Assembly (NCBI GenBank): GCA_029891385.1 | Contig: CM057227.1 | Coordinates: 95,504,818 to 95,568,817, forward strand | Origin: Erythroxylum novogranatense | Taxonomy: Eukaryota > Streptophyta > Magnoliopsida > Malpighiales > Erythroxylaceae | DNA: 64,000 nt | Reading direction: 5' to 3' | Position numbers and translations under genes: made by a program | Shown here: in pieces, positions 42,327 through 53,380 of the stretch | Layout of the letters: each line of letters starts with the position of its first letter | Numbering within the stretch: position 1 is the first letter of the stretch | Notes under the pieces: generated by a model | What the model was told of the DNA's origin: nothing | Database searches by the model: none | Seen by the model: the letters and a program-made list of their open reading frames with translations, nothing else

Positions 42327-43175
42327 TTCTGAGCAGGAGATCGGATGAAAGAGCGTCAAGTTCGATTTTGCCGCATTTGTATTTTTGCATAAATTGAGAA
42401 TTGATATTGTTTTTGGCTTGAATTGCCTTTTGTGTATATAAAGCAGTTCGAGACTTGGATATTGATTTTATGATCATAACTGAGTATGATTATGCTTTAT
42501 GTATGTAATTGGATATTGAATGTGGATTTTGCATATGGATTTGAGATATTGAATGTGGTTGGGATTGATTGAGATTTTATATGATCGATTGAGGATTTTT
42601 GAAGTGTTAGGTTTGGATGTGCATTTCTGCTGGTGTTTCGGATTCTAGACGGGAGGTCCGATGTTGATTGGATGATTGTGTGATTGCTTGAGAATTTAGA
42701 AGTGTATTTTGAACCTTTGCAGGTTTTGGGTTAGGTCAAAGGCAGTCGTTATGCTGTCGAAATTTTGATAAAAATTAGTATGAATATGAATTTTGGGATT
42801 AATACCAATGTATAAGAATATGGTTAAGAGTTGAGATTTGGCATGAGAAAGAATGTCCAAGAAAAAGGATATAAGATTGCTTTGTATGAGTTTGATAAAA
42901 GAGTATAAGAAAAAGAAAAAAAAAATTATACTGGGTTTGGATAGTCTAGGTTTCCAACGCGATTGTGGTTCTGTGTTCTTGATTGTTCTCGGATGTCAGA
43001 TCCGTTTTGTAAAGTGTTTGTTCCACTTTCGTATATTCGAATCGCTTTTGATTCGCTCTCGATTTTGTTTTCCGTATTTTGTTAAGTATCGATTTCGCTT
43101 TCACTTCGTCGTTCCGGTTGGCATCCGGTCTCCGGATCGGGTTCCAACATTATTGCATAAGATGCATGTGTGAGA

Positions 43176-43501
43176 AAAAATTACTTAATTTTATACTTTT
43201 GGCCTAGATTATCTAGGGAGTATAATATTAATTAATTCTCTGTCACTTTAATGGATAAATTAAATTATACTAACACGAATGACTTGATAATTAGGGGACT
43301 ATATAGTATTTAGCCTAATATAAATTTTAGATGATAAAATAGGAAATTTATCACTCTTTAATTATGCATGAGTAACGACTTGACAATTAAAAGACTCATT
43401 CATGTTTTAAAGATGTTATATCATTTAGATAAAAGTCCATGCCTTAATGAGATATGATTGTGTTCTTATTTTGGTTTTTTCTTTTTATTAGATTTCTCAA
43501 A
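43176..43501. other. Upstream region of the plus-strand copia element
   Basis: About 325 bp, AT-rich. It should hold the 5' LTR end, primer site and leader of the following element, but I see no TGGTATCAGAGC-like site and no match to the 3' LTR at 47552. The element is probably truncated at its 5' end. Confidence 0.4.
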
Positions 43502-44119
43502 ATGTCTACTATATCCTTACGAAGCATTCTTGATGCTAACAAGCTAGCGGGTAACAATTTTGATGATTGGTACCGCAATCTGAGAATTGTTCTCAGGCAT
43601 GAAAAACTTATCGATGTGATCGATAAACCTATGAAGGAAGCGTCTCTTGAGAAAATTGATGATGCTGATGCATTAGACGTATATTTTAATTACAATGAAC
43701 AAAGTACTAATGCGAAGTGCATTATTCTGGCACTAATGAGTTCTGAACTCCAAAGGCAACATGAAGGCATGAATCCTCCACAGATTATTGAGCATCTTAA
43801 GAAGATGTATGGGTTACAAAGTATGACTGCTAGATATCAGTTATCTAACTCCTTGTTCAAGTCTGAACTAAAGCCCAAATCTCCTATAAGACCCCATGTT
43901 CTTAAGATAATTGATCTTAAAGAACAACTTGAGAAGTTAGGGTGTTCACTAGGAAAAGAGTTGTCACAAGATTTGATCTTACAATCTCTTACTGATATTT
44001 TTTCACCGTTCATTGTTAATTTTAACATGAATAAGATGGAATGTGATCTTCATGAAATGCTCAACTTGTTGATCAATTATAAAAATCAAGTAGCATCGTC
44101 TGAGAACGTGAAAGTATAA
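43502..44119 (+). CDS. gag: Copia gag, open reading frame
   Basis: An intact frame of about 205 residues from ATG 43502 (an in-frame ATG at 43454 adds 16 hydrophobic residues and is less likely). It contains LRSILDANKLAGNNFDDWYR near the N-terminus, ILALMSSELQRQHE and LKKMYGLQSMTARYQL in the centre, and KMECDLHEMLNLL at the end, the arrangement of the UBN2-type gag of Ty1-copia elements. Gag forms the virus-like particle. The frame stops at TAA just before a basic linker; reading through, the linker continues with KSKWKGKKKTTKNH. Whether it is expressed is unknown. Confidence 0.8.
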   Translation: MSTISLRSILDANKLAGNNFDDWYRNLRIVLRHEKLIDVIDKPMKEASLEKIDDADALDVYFNYNEQSTNAKCIILALMSSELQRQHEGMNPPQIIEHLKKMYGLQSMTARYQLSNSLFKSELKPKSPIRPHVLKIIDLKEQLEKLGCSLGKELSQDLILQSLTDIFSPFIVNFNMNKMECDLHEMLNLLINYKNQVASSENVKV

Positions 44120-44600
44120 GGGTCTGTGAACTTGGTTGGCAACTCTTCTAAGAGTAAGTGGAAGGGTAAAAAGAAGACCACGAAAAATCATCTTGCACCC
44201 AAGGGTGTTTGGAACAAATCCAAAGGTAAGGAGAAGAGAGTTAACTAAAAGAATGCTGAATGTTTCTTTTGTACAAAGAAGGGACACTAGAAGAACTGCC
44301 TAAAGTATTTAGCTACTTTCAAAGGCAAGAAACAAGGTGGGACATTTATGAAAAATGTTTTCATAATTTCTTTAACTACTATTAATTTTACTAAATGGGT
44401 ATTAGATACTATTAATAGCTTTAACATTTACAATATATTGCAAGGTCTAAGGATCAGTAGGAGATTGAAGAAGGGAGAAGTAAAGCTACAAGTTGGGAAT
44501 GGAGCAAGTGTTGCTGCCTTAGCTATAGGAACAATTTCTCCTATAATGCCTACAGGAAAGACTTTTATGTTCCTAAGTTTGTATCGAACATTGTTTCCAT
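44120..44600 (+). pseudogene. Zinc knuckle and protease region of the copia element
   Basis: A basic linker leads to CFFCTKKGH, stop, KNC: a CCHC knuckle with a stop right after the His (TGG-like to TAG, about 44289). 44348-44611 then includes KWVLDTINSFNIYN and VKLQVGNGASVAALAIGTIS, where the copia protease W-[ILV]-[ILV]-D-[ST]-G box and its downstream VxxGNG motif belong. The active-site D is visible, but the box is degenerate. Confidence 0.65.
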
Positions 44601-45610
44601 GTCATCATTAGACAAGCGTGGATTTCATACAATCTTTAAGAATAATCAATGTAATATATTTCATGGTAATGAATTATATGTAAGTGGTTATATACAATAT
44701 GGTCTTTATGTCTTACCTGAAATAATTATTTATCCAATTATGAATGTTTCTGGTCAAAAAAGAAAGAGAGATAATCATTCAAATCAAACTTACCTTTGGC
44801 ATTGTAGACTTATTCATATTGGTGAGAAAAGAGTAAATAAGTTGCATAAGGAAGGATGCCTTGGTCAATATGATTATGAATCATATGAAACTTGTGAATC
44901 TTGTATCAAAGGCAAAATGACCAAATCTCCTTTTATTGGAACTGGAGAGAGAGCTTGTGAACTTTTAGGACTCATACATATTGATGTATATGGGCCTATG
45001 AAAGTTCAAGCTATAGGTGGATATCCTTATTTTATCACCTTCACTAATGACATGTGAAGATATGGATTTGTGTATCTTATGAAACACAAGTTTGAATCAT
45101 TTGAAATATTCAAAGATTTTGTAGTGAAGCTAAAAAACAAACTAGTAAAAGTATTAAGGAAATAAGATCTGATCGTGGCGGTGAGTATCTTAGTGATGAT
45201 TTTATTGATTATCTAAGGCAAGATGGAATCTTGTCTCAATGGATTTCTCTAAGAACAACACGACACAATGATGTTTCAGAAAAGAGAAATCGAACCTTAT
45301 TGGATATGGTGAGATCCATAATGGGGTTCATTGATCTTCCTATCTTCCTATGAGGATATGCTTTAGAAGTCGTTGCCTATTTATTAAACAAAGTTCCCAC
45401 TAAAACAGTCACCAAAACTCTATATGAGATGTGGAAAGGATGTAAGCCTAATCCAAAAAATTTGAAAATTTGGGGTTGTCCAGCTTATGTCAAGAGATTG
45501 TTGTCAGATAAGCTTGAAGTGAAGTCTGACAAGTGAAAATTTGTTGGCTATCCCAAGGAAACTATGGGATACTATTTCTATCACCTTTCTGACACAAAGT
45601 ATGTGTGGCC
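44599..45610 (+). pseudogene. Copia integrase
   Basis: 44599-45057 has the pre-integrase LWHCRLIHIGEKRVNKLHKE, then CESCIKGKMTKSPF and GLIHIDVYGPMKVQAIGGYP with the first catalytic Asp. After a TGA at 45055, 45160-45300 continues with IRSDRGGEYLSDDFIDYL (second Asp) and an E-containing EKRNRTLLDM segment. 45430-45540 keeps the C-terminal WKGCKPNPKNLKIWGCPAY. Several stops. Confidence 0.8.
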
Positions 45611-46719
45611 AGAAATGCAACCTTTTTAGAAAGGGAGTTCCTTAATGGAGGAAGCCATGGAACAAAAATAGATCTTGATATAATTCAAGATTATGACAAA
45701 TTAACACAAGCTCAAGAGCATCAAATGCATGTTGAGCAACCTTTACTTGATGTCTTGAAATTAACACATAGGGTACCAGCCTCAATTGTTGAAGAGAATG
45801 GACCAGTTAATGAATCTGTCTAAGAACCAATGTAACAACAAGATCAAGTACAAGAAGAGTGAATATAAGCCTCTTAGAAGGTCTATTAGGGATCGTCATG
45901 CACTAGATAGATTAAACTTAATGGTGCAAGGTGACGAGGATAATCATATTGATGATGTCCCACATGTTGATGATGACCCTAAGACTTACTAAGAGGCGAT
46001 AGCAAGTCCAAATCATGAGGAGTGGTTTAGGGCCATGGAATCCAAGTTATAATCCATGAGAATCAACAAAGTATGGACTTTGGTAGATCCCTCGAAGGAT
46101 AAAAAAACCCATAGGATATAACTAGGTATTTAAGAAAAAAATTGGAGTTGAGGGGAAGGTTGAAACCTATAAATCCCATTTTGTTGCCAAGGGATATAAT
46201 CAAAAGGAAGGTATTGATTATGAATAATTTTTTTCCCCTGTGGCAATGCTCAAATCTATTCAGATTCTACTTGCTATAGCTGCATATTATGATTATGAGA
46301 TATGACAAATGGATGTGAAAACAACGTTTCTTAATGGAGAGCTCAAGGAATATGTCTATATGACTCAACCTGAAGGTTTCACATTGCCATCTACTCCTAA
46401 TGAAATATGTAAGCTATAAAAATCCATTTATGGATTGAAGCAAGTTTTAAGAAGTTGGAATATTCGCTTCAATCACAAAGTTCGATTTTGTTAGATGCAA
46501 AGAAGAGCCAAGTGTGTATAAGAAGGTTAGTGGGAGCATATTTATTTTCCTAGTGCTATATGTAGATAGCATATTGCTAATAAGACATGATGTACCATGC
46601 ATGCAAAAGACAAAGATTTAGCTACCTGAACAATTCTCTATGAAGGATTTAGGAGAAGCAACTTACATTCTTGGAATTAAGATCTATAGAGATAGATCAA
46701 GGAAAGGTTCTCCTAATTC
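45611..46719 (+). pseudogene. Copia linker and reverse transcriptase
   Basis: The linker 45605-45992 includes PLRRSIRDRHALDRLNLM. RT begins EEWFRAMESKL near 46010 and shows [18 protein letters not shown] near 46305-46350 in one of several shifted frames. The catalytic box reads YVDS at 46559-46570 instead of YVDD, so the polymerase site itself is altered in addition to multiple stops. Confidence 0.8.
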
Positions 46720-47539
46720 GTGTACATTGATACTATCTTAAAAAGGTATCACGTGGAAAATTCCTGAAAAGTTTATTTACCAATAGGCACTGGAATTTCT
46801 CTTAATAGGGAGGATTGTCCTAAAACCCTAGAAGAAAGAGAGTATATGAGTAAGGTCCTATATGCTAGCACAGTGGGAGCTATCATGTATAGCATGACAT
46901 GTACAAGACCTGATGTAGCCTACGTGCTAGGAATAGCGAGCAAGTATTAAGGTAATCTAGGTGAGGAACATTGAAAAGTAGTTAAAACCATCCTTAAGTA
47001 ATTAAGAAGAACTAAGGACTAAGTCCTCATATATGGAGATTATGAATTAAAGCTAATAGGCTACACTGATGCTAGCTTTACATCTGATAAGGATGATAAC
47101 AAATCTAGCTCTAGTTATATTTTCACCTTGAATGGAGGAGCAGTGAGTTGGAAAAGTTCTAAGCAAGCTATTATAGCTAATTCAGTAACTGAAGCAGAAT
47201 ACATAGCTGCATTCGATGTAGCTAAGGAAGTTGTTTGGATGAAAAAGTTCTGAACTAAACTTAGTGTGGTTCCTTCGATAAAGGAAGTTGTTCCTTTATT
47301 GTGTGACAATATCGGTGCTATTGCATAAGCTAAGGAGCCAAGGTCACAACAAAAATCTAAACATGTTCTACAGAAGTTTCACTTGATTAAAGAAATTATT
47401 GAGCATGAGGACGTTCAAATTCAAAAGGTTGAAGGAAAGGAGAATGTTGCAGATCCCTTCACTAAGGTGCTTGGATCAAAGGAGTTTGATAAGCACAAGT
47501 GGAAGATAGGATTAAAGTTTATGACTGATTGGGTCTAGT
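46720..47539 (+). pseudogene. Copia RNase H
   Basis: Fragments in shifting frames: YTDASFTSDKDDNKSSSSY near 47060, VSWKSSKQAIIANSVTEAEY near 47145-47200 and VADPFTKVLGSKEF near 47445. These are the standard landmarks of Ty1-copia RNase H. The sequence ends at a TAG just before the purine tract. Confidence 0.8.
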
Positions 47540-47541
47540 TT

Positions 47542-47551
47542 AAGTGGGAGG
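47542..47551 (+). promoter_or_regulatory. Polypurine tract of the copia element
   Basis: AAGTGGGAGG lies ten bases after the RNase H stop and directly before TTATTGGAATTATGCCC, the presumed LTR start with the first G mutated. Confidence 0.65.
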
Positions 47552-48885
47552 TTATTGGAATTATGCCCATGACCCAATTGTTATGTAATAGATTGAACCT
47601 TAGTTTTGTGATTATTAATTTTGATTAATAACATGACAGATGATTTTATTATCATATTGCGTTTATTATTTTTTATTCTAATATGATAAGTCCTTTATTA
47701 AATTTATACACTTGCCATCATAGTGGAGATTATGATAATGAGAGTCAAGTCTTTAGGGTTTAATCTAAAAGGGTTCTTGATCATAGGATCATCAAATAAG
47801 GACTTTAATGATCCGGTTAGATCAATATATATGTAATAGTATCTATTGGATGGATATTAGTAGATCCCATTTACTCAGTTACATATATAGATGATGCATA
47901 TAGAGATATGATCATTGAATTGACCAAACTGAGAATTCTCAATGGTTAATATTACCTATGAACTGTCTTGTGGGATATTCTTATAAGGATTTAAATGTAT
48001 ATTTTTCCTTTGACTTAAGATCATCATAGTAATCAATAGGTCACTTATTATGTTTTGATATTGGACACCTAGTGTGTAAAAATGCTAGTAGAATTATCAT
48101 TGGGTATAATTAAGTACCTATCTAATTAGTGGTGAGTCAAGATGAGATCGATCGACTCTAGGTAATGAGTTTGAGCTCTATATTGTCATTGATCTTAATA
48201 ATTATTTCAAGACCTTGGCTAGGGTGATTGAATGAGTGAAGAAAATGAGTTTTCTAAGTCATTCACCAATCATTAAAGATTGACATGTAACATAGTTGGT
48301 TATCTAATAGGATTTGACAGTTGAACTATACCTTAGGATAATCCGGAGTTGTAATGAAGGAACGTAATAATACATTACCCTTAATCAGGTTCCGTCTTTG
48401 TAATGTTATTACTTCAAACTATCCAGTCGTTAAGGAGTGTTGTTAGACACCAACCTTAATTAGTAATTAATTGAATTAATTACTACCGGTTTAGTGATGA
48501 ATCTATGTAGTTATACACTTACAAGTGCAATATTTCCTATTTATGACTATTTAATTTATTATGCACTATCCGGTTGTTAAGGAGTATTGTTAGATGCCAA
48601 TCTTGATTAGCAATTAATTAGATTAATTACTATCAGCTTAGTGATGAACCTATGTGGTCACAGGCTTACGAGTGTAATATTTCCTATTTATGATTATTTG
48701 ATTTATTATGAGATAATTTATTAAATAATTTATATAACATATTATTATATTTTTGCTAGCACAAAAATATAATTAATATTGGAAATTTTCTTGTACAAAA
48801 TAAATTAATAAAATAAAATAGTTTTATTTTATTTCATTTTATAAATGATAACTATTATTTACGAAAAGGAATCATTGTATGTAAA
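47552..48885 (+). repeat. 3' LTR-like region of the copia element
   Basis: It starts TTATTGGAATTATG after the purine tract. It is AT-rich and carries a 147-bp tandem duplication at 48419-48712. The far end is not marked by CA plus a target repeat. No matching 5' LTR is recognised, so the extent is approximate. Confidence 0.5.
48419..48712 (+). repeat. 147-bp tandem duplication
   Basis: Unit 1 starts at CTATCCAGTCGTTAAGGAG (48419), unit 2 at CTATCCGGTTGTTAAGGAG (48566). They align without large gaps through GTTAGAYRCCAA, AATTACTA and AATATTTCCTATTTATGA. The many point differences show that the duplication is old. Confidence 0.85.
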
Positions 48886-49488
48886 CCAAAGTTATGAATA
48901 CCGCGGGTTTGATACGCATCGAGTTCTAAAAGAATCGCATCAAGATCTTGGTCAAGATCTTGTACCGCTTTGGATAAATTTTAAATTTATGAAATAATCC
49001 CTAAATTTTATAAATTTACAAAATAGTCTATCAAGATATTGTACAATTGTATCTGTATACTTTACCGATTTACTATTTGCATCAACCATGTTTTCAAAAA
49101 TCTTAATAATAAATAATAATGACAATTAATATGGAATAACAATAATTTTAAATATTTCACATATAAATAATAACCACAATTAATATAAACAAAGACAATC
49201 ATCATCATATAATTAAAAATTAAGAATAATACAAAGTATTTAAAATATTACAATAATACAATTTCATTATTTTAATAAATAATATTACATCAAAAGATTC
49301 AAAATATCTAATAAAAAGAACAATAAATATCCTTAAACAATTTACAAAAAGAGTTGATGACGAAGAAACTATTAAGTAGAAGTTAAACTTGAAACAAAAA
49401 CGTTACAGTTACATTACATATATAGAATTTAACATAAACATCAAATACAAGTAAAATTAAAAGAAGAGGAAAAACAAAAATCTGGAAT

Positions 49489-51893
49489 TCAATCGACAAT
49501 GGGAGGAAACCCGCTAAAACTGCACTGACCATAGTGATCATTTGGTACAAAATCCTCATCCTTGAGAGGAGCTTCATCATCATTATCATTCAAATTTAAT
49601 GCACCAAATGACTTGTCAATGCTTTCCCATATAAGATTATCTTCCAAATTTAAATCATTAACATCAACCAAATTGGGTTCTTCAGAAACCCAATCTGCCA
49701 AAACATCAATATTATCAATGGCAATTGAATCAGTTGAACTACTTGTGCTATTAAGACTCCTAGTAAACAATTAAATTTAATTATTAGAAAATTATAAGAA
49801 ATTATATTAAAATTAATAATGAAAATAACATCCCTTCCTCGAAGCTTTAAATTGTAACGAACAAAAACTAAGTCATTCAATCTCTTATGCTCCAATCTAT
49901 TCCTTTTCTTTAGTAGATAAATTCAAATGTGCTCTAGTTTCGTTCTCACCCAGTTGCATTCACACATTGACTTAAAATCTGAATCGGAAACTTTTTCAAT
50001 TCTGGAACACTATTTCTGAATTGATCCCACCAAGAAACTGTAATTTATAAGATAACAAAAGTACTGTTATAAAAAAATAAATTGATAATTAATTTTCAAC
50101 AAATAAGAAATAGAAAATAACTAATACCTGGAGAAAGTTTTCCTCTTTGTCGAATAGCAATTGGCATTCCAAAATCCTCATAAGATAACTTGAAAAGCTC
50201 CATTTGTGAGCTTAAAAGATCTTGCATCGCGTCATGAGGAACAATTGTCGTAATTGTGAAAAGTATTCATCTATTAACTTCAATGTGCTTTATAAGATCC
50301 AATCTAAAATACATATTAGGATTCAAAAATGCCCCAACTACAAACAATGGAGAAGAAAGTTGTCTTTCCTTTTTCTCATTAATGATTGAGAGATATGGTG
50401 TGTATAAAGAAGGCCTATTTTTCAGATTGGTCTTGATTACTTCCGTCGCTCTTTTTATAGCATCAAAAATATAACATATTGTTGGCTTTTCTTTACTATC
50501 ATCCAACCAAAACACCCTCACCAAAGGCTCAAAAACTCAAATAAAAAGTTGACATTGCGACCAAAATTCTCTATCTTCAGTATAATACTACAACCTTCAC
50601 TCCAGCATTAGACCTAGCCAACCCACTTATCACTTGTAAACATTTGTCTTAACTCCTTCTTCTTCGAAACAAAAGACTGAAGTGATAAGAAATTTGTTGC
50701 AAATCTTGTCACAGCAGGGCAACACAAATTCCTACCATTGGTAAGTTCCCTTCTCATCAAATTCAAAACCCATGCATGATTATAAATGAAATTTGTCACT
50801 TTTTCAGCCTTCTACAGAGTCTGATCAATAACAGGAAAATACCTAGGATCTCCTATATTCTCCAGCATTAAGTCAATGCAATGTGTAATACAAGGAGTCC
50901 AAAAAAATAAATTATAGGTATTCTGCAACCTTTTCCCTGCCGCTTTATAAGTGGAATCGTTGTCAGTAATAAATTGAACAATATTTTCTGGCCCTATTTC
51001 ATTCGCAACTTCATTAAATATCCCAAACAAAGTCTCAATATTTCTAATAAGGCTAGATGCATCAATAGATTTCAAAAACATAGATCCATTTGAAGAATAA
51101 ACTAAAAAATTTATAATAGGCTCTTGTCTCCTATTTGTCTAACCATCGCACATAATTGAACAACCATAAGTACCCCAACTCACTCTTTTTTCAGCCAAAT
51201 AATTTCTAATTTCAGAAACAACACAACTCAAAAGTTTATCTCTTAAGTCATCAATCGATGGCCCTTTGTATCTTAGACTATAAGAGGCTATTGCATCCAT
51301 CATAGGTTGATAATAATAAGATTGAAAAGTATTGAATGATAAACCTGTATCATATCACCATCTAGCTATTGCCATATCGACATTGTGAGTAGCATCTCTT
51401 GATTGTATTGCACTACGAATTGAAGGTTGGGCCCCAGGAGTTGTTCGTGGTGCAAAGAAACTAGTCACCTGTCTTCTTCTCTTCCTCACATCAGATTCTT
51501 CATGATCCTGAGGCTGAGATCGAACACTACCACTACCACTACCACTTTCACCTTCAACATTTTCATAATCACCACGAAATCAAAAAAAGAACTTCCACTA
51601 CCAATTTCAAAATTCAATCTTTCCCTTCTATCTTTCTAAAATTGATGTTCATCAAGCAATATTTTCATCTGTCACTTCACATCATAACTTACTTTCTTAC
51701 ACGCTTCCAAATCTCCTTTAACCTTAGTTAAATGCCTTTTCAATCGAGTGATTCCTCCACCTTTCAAATGCTTGTTACAAAATAAGCAAGTGGTATGATT
51801 CTTTTGACTGCGAGCCGTACTAGCGTGAGCCCAACCTGGATCACTGTATCTTTCTGAAGTAGTTTGATCGAAAGTTTTTGAACTTTCTTCCAT
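49489..51893 (-). pseudogene. hAT transposase (BED / DUF659 / dimerisation)
   Basis: The start is ATG 51893 (MEESSKTFDQTTSERYSDPG). The BED-type finger spans about residues 15-65 (CLFCNKHLKGGGITRLKRHL, then CKKVSYDVK). The DUF659 region at 50812-51330 includes RDKLLSCVVSEIRNYL, VSWGTYGCSIMCDG, IVQFITDNDSTYKAAG and WTPCITHCIDLMLENIGD. The catalytic-like part at 50267-50799 includes RFATNFLSLQSF and SPLFVVGAFLNP. The dimerisation region at 49840-50035 includes WWDQFRNSVPELKKFPIQIL, GCERN and LEHKRLNDLVFVRYNLKL. An acidic tail lies at 49489-49770. A 90-bp intron with GT-AG ends fits 50038-50127, and another lies around 49755-49825. In-frame stops (about 51345, 51140, 50812, 50612, 50265) make it a pseudogene. 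DNA-binding BED domains recognise element ends in active relatives. Confidence 0.8.
50038..50127 (-). other. Intron of the hAT transposase
   Basis: On the minus strand: exon CTCCAG, donor GTATTAG; acceptor TTACAG, exon TTTCTTGGTGGG. Splicing joins KLSPG to SWWDQF in frame, matching the uninterrupted order expected for the family. Confidence 0.65.
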
Positions 51894-51949
51894 TTATCTG
51901 TACACAAAAATCAATAACACATAATTTCAGTTCACAATGACAATTTGCA

Positions 51950-53380
51950 TATCCATCTTATATAATATAACTCATTCTGTATAAGTCAAAAGTTAACAAT
52001 TCAAAACATTCAACATATATAATAAGTAATACAAAACATACTTCAACAATTTGCAATTTCAATAATTACAAAACAATCATAATGCCATTTCCATTTTCAA
52101 CAATTTCCAATTCTAACAATCGAGAAAACATTCATAATTTTATTTATATTCCTAACAATTTCCAACAATTTTCAATTTCAATAATCACAAAACATTCATT
52201 ATTGTTTTTCCATTCCTAACAATTTCTAATAATTTCCAACTACAACAATCACAAAACATACATCAACAATTTCCATTTTTATCAATTTCCAATAAGTTCC
52301 AATTTCCAACAATCACAAAACATACATTAACATTTTCTATTTTTATCAATTTCCAATTTTCAACATTCACAAAACATACGTCAACAATTTTCATTTCCAA
52401 CAAATTCCAATTATAACAATCACAAATCATACTTACATACATCAACAATTTTCATTTCTAACAAATTCCATTTACAACAATCTCAAAACATACATCAACA
52501 ATTTCTATTTTTATCAATTTCCAACAATTTTCAATTTTCAACATACACAAAAACATACATCAACAATTTTCATTTCCAACAAATTCCAATTATAACAATA
52601 TTTACATACATTAATAATTTCCATTTCCAACAAATTCCAATTACAACAATCTCAAAACATGCATCAACAATTTCCTTTTTTATTAATTTCCAACAAATTC
52701 CAGTTACAACTATAACAAAACATACATCAGCAAATTTCATTTCCAACAAGTTTCAATTTCCAACAATCATAAAACCTACTTCAATAATTTACAGTTTTAT
52801 CAATTTTTAACAATTTCCAATTTCCAACATTCACAAAGCATACATCAACAATTTTCATTTCCAACAAATTCCAATTACAACAATCACAAAACATACATTA
52901 ACAATTTCCATTTTTATCAATTTTCAACAATTTCCATTTTTCAACATTCACAAAGCATACATCAATAATTTCCATTTCCAACAAATTCTAATTACAACAA
53001 TCACAAAACATACCTACATATATCAACAATTTCCATTTCCAACAAATTCCAATTACAACAATCACAAAACATACCTACATACATCAACAATTTCCATTTC
53101 CAACAATTTCCAATTACAACAATCACAAAACATACTTACATACATCAACAATTTCCATTTCCAACAAATTACAATTAGAACAATCTCAAAACATACATCA
53201 TCAATTTCCATTTTTACCAGTTACCAACAAATTTTAATTACAACTATCACAAAACATACATCAACAAATTCCATTTTCAACAAGTTCGAATTTCCAACAA
53301 TCACAAAGCATACATTAACAATTTCCATTTTTATTAATTTCTAACAAATTCCAGTTACAACTATCACAAAACATACATCA
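51950..53380. repeat. Minisatellite, left part
   Basis: The region is built from two alternating units. One has about 53-60 bp (ATTTCCATTTCCAACAAATT, CCAATTACAACAATCACAAA, ACATACATC), in places extended by CTACATA. The other has about 64 bp and contains TTTTTATCAATTTCC and ACATTCACAAAGC. About twenty-five units are present, clearest at 52800-53170. The array is cut at 53380 by solo LTR 3 and resumes at 56357. Confidence 0.88.

Larger units (their letters stand above)
38708..43149 (+). repeat. Solo LTR 2, Ty3-gypsy type, 4.4 kb, TSD TTATT
   Basis: It begins TGTTGGACCCCGATC and ends GATCGGGTTCCAACA: 15-bp inverted ends with one mismatch. TTATT flanks both sides (38703-38707, 43150-43154), and copia pol is interrupted exactly there. 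Internal features: diverged repeats around GAGAGTTATGA and TTTTTCGATATCGG at 38940-39660, the ATTCCTTCGTCCGACATCCG block at 39730, an exact 38-bp-type duplication near 41120-41190, hairpins 41877-41988 and the acceptor-like block 42283-42326. No coding capacity. Confidence 0.85.
27990..43175 (-). mobile_element. SIRE/Maximus-like Ty1-copia element, 3' two-thirds, split by two solo LTRs
   Basis: The minus strand gives integrase C-terminus (38160-38707), RT (37597-38160), RNase H end (35827-36400), a spacer, an env-like ORF from 35370, purine tract (29000-29016) and 3' LTR. An extra ORF after pol, rich in charged residues, marks the SIRE/Maximus clade. It is interrupted by LTRs at 30052-33963 and 38708-43149, and about 1 kb of RT is replaced by unrelated sequence. 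The 5' third (gag, protease, 5' LTR) is not in the window. Confidence 0.8.
43502..48885 (+). mobile_element. Decayed plus-strand Ty1-copia element
   Basis: The order gag, zinc knuckle, protease region, integrase, RT, RNase H, purine tract (47542-47551) and 3' LTR-like sequence is that of Ty1-copia. Every domain after gag has stops. The right limit is set by where hAT-like sequence starts and is approximate. Confidence 0.75.

Noticed and set aside
38708..43149. Interpretation as a terminal-inverted-repeat DNA transposon
   Set aside because: The 5-bp duplication, TG...CA ends and the block architecture shared with gypsy-type LTRs favour a solo LTR.
42853..43173. 106-residue frame near the end of solo LTR 2
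   Set aside because: It runs across the LTR boundary into unrelated copia sequence, so it is a chance frame.
51950..53380. CRISPR-like alternation of repeats
   Set aside because: Repeat units are degenerate and contiguous, with no unique spacers, and the DNA is eukaryotic.
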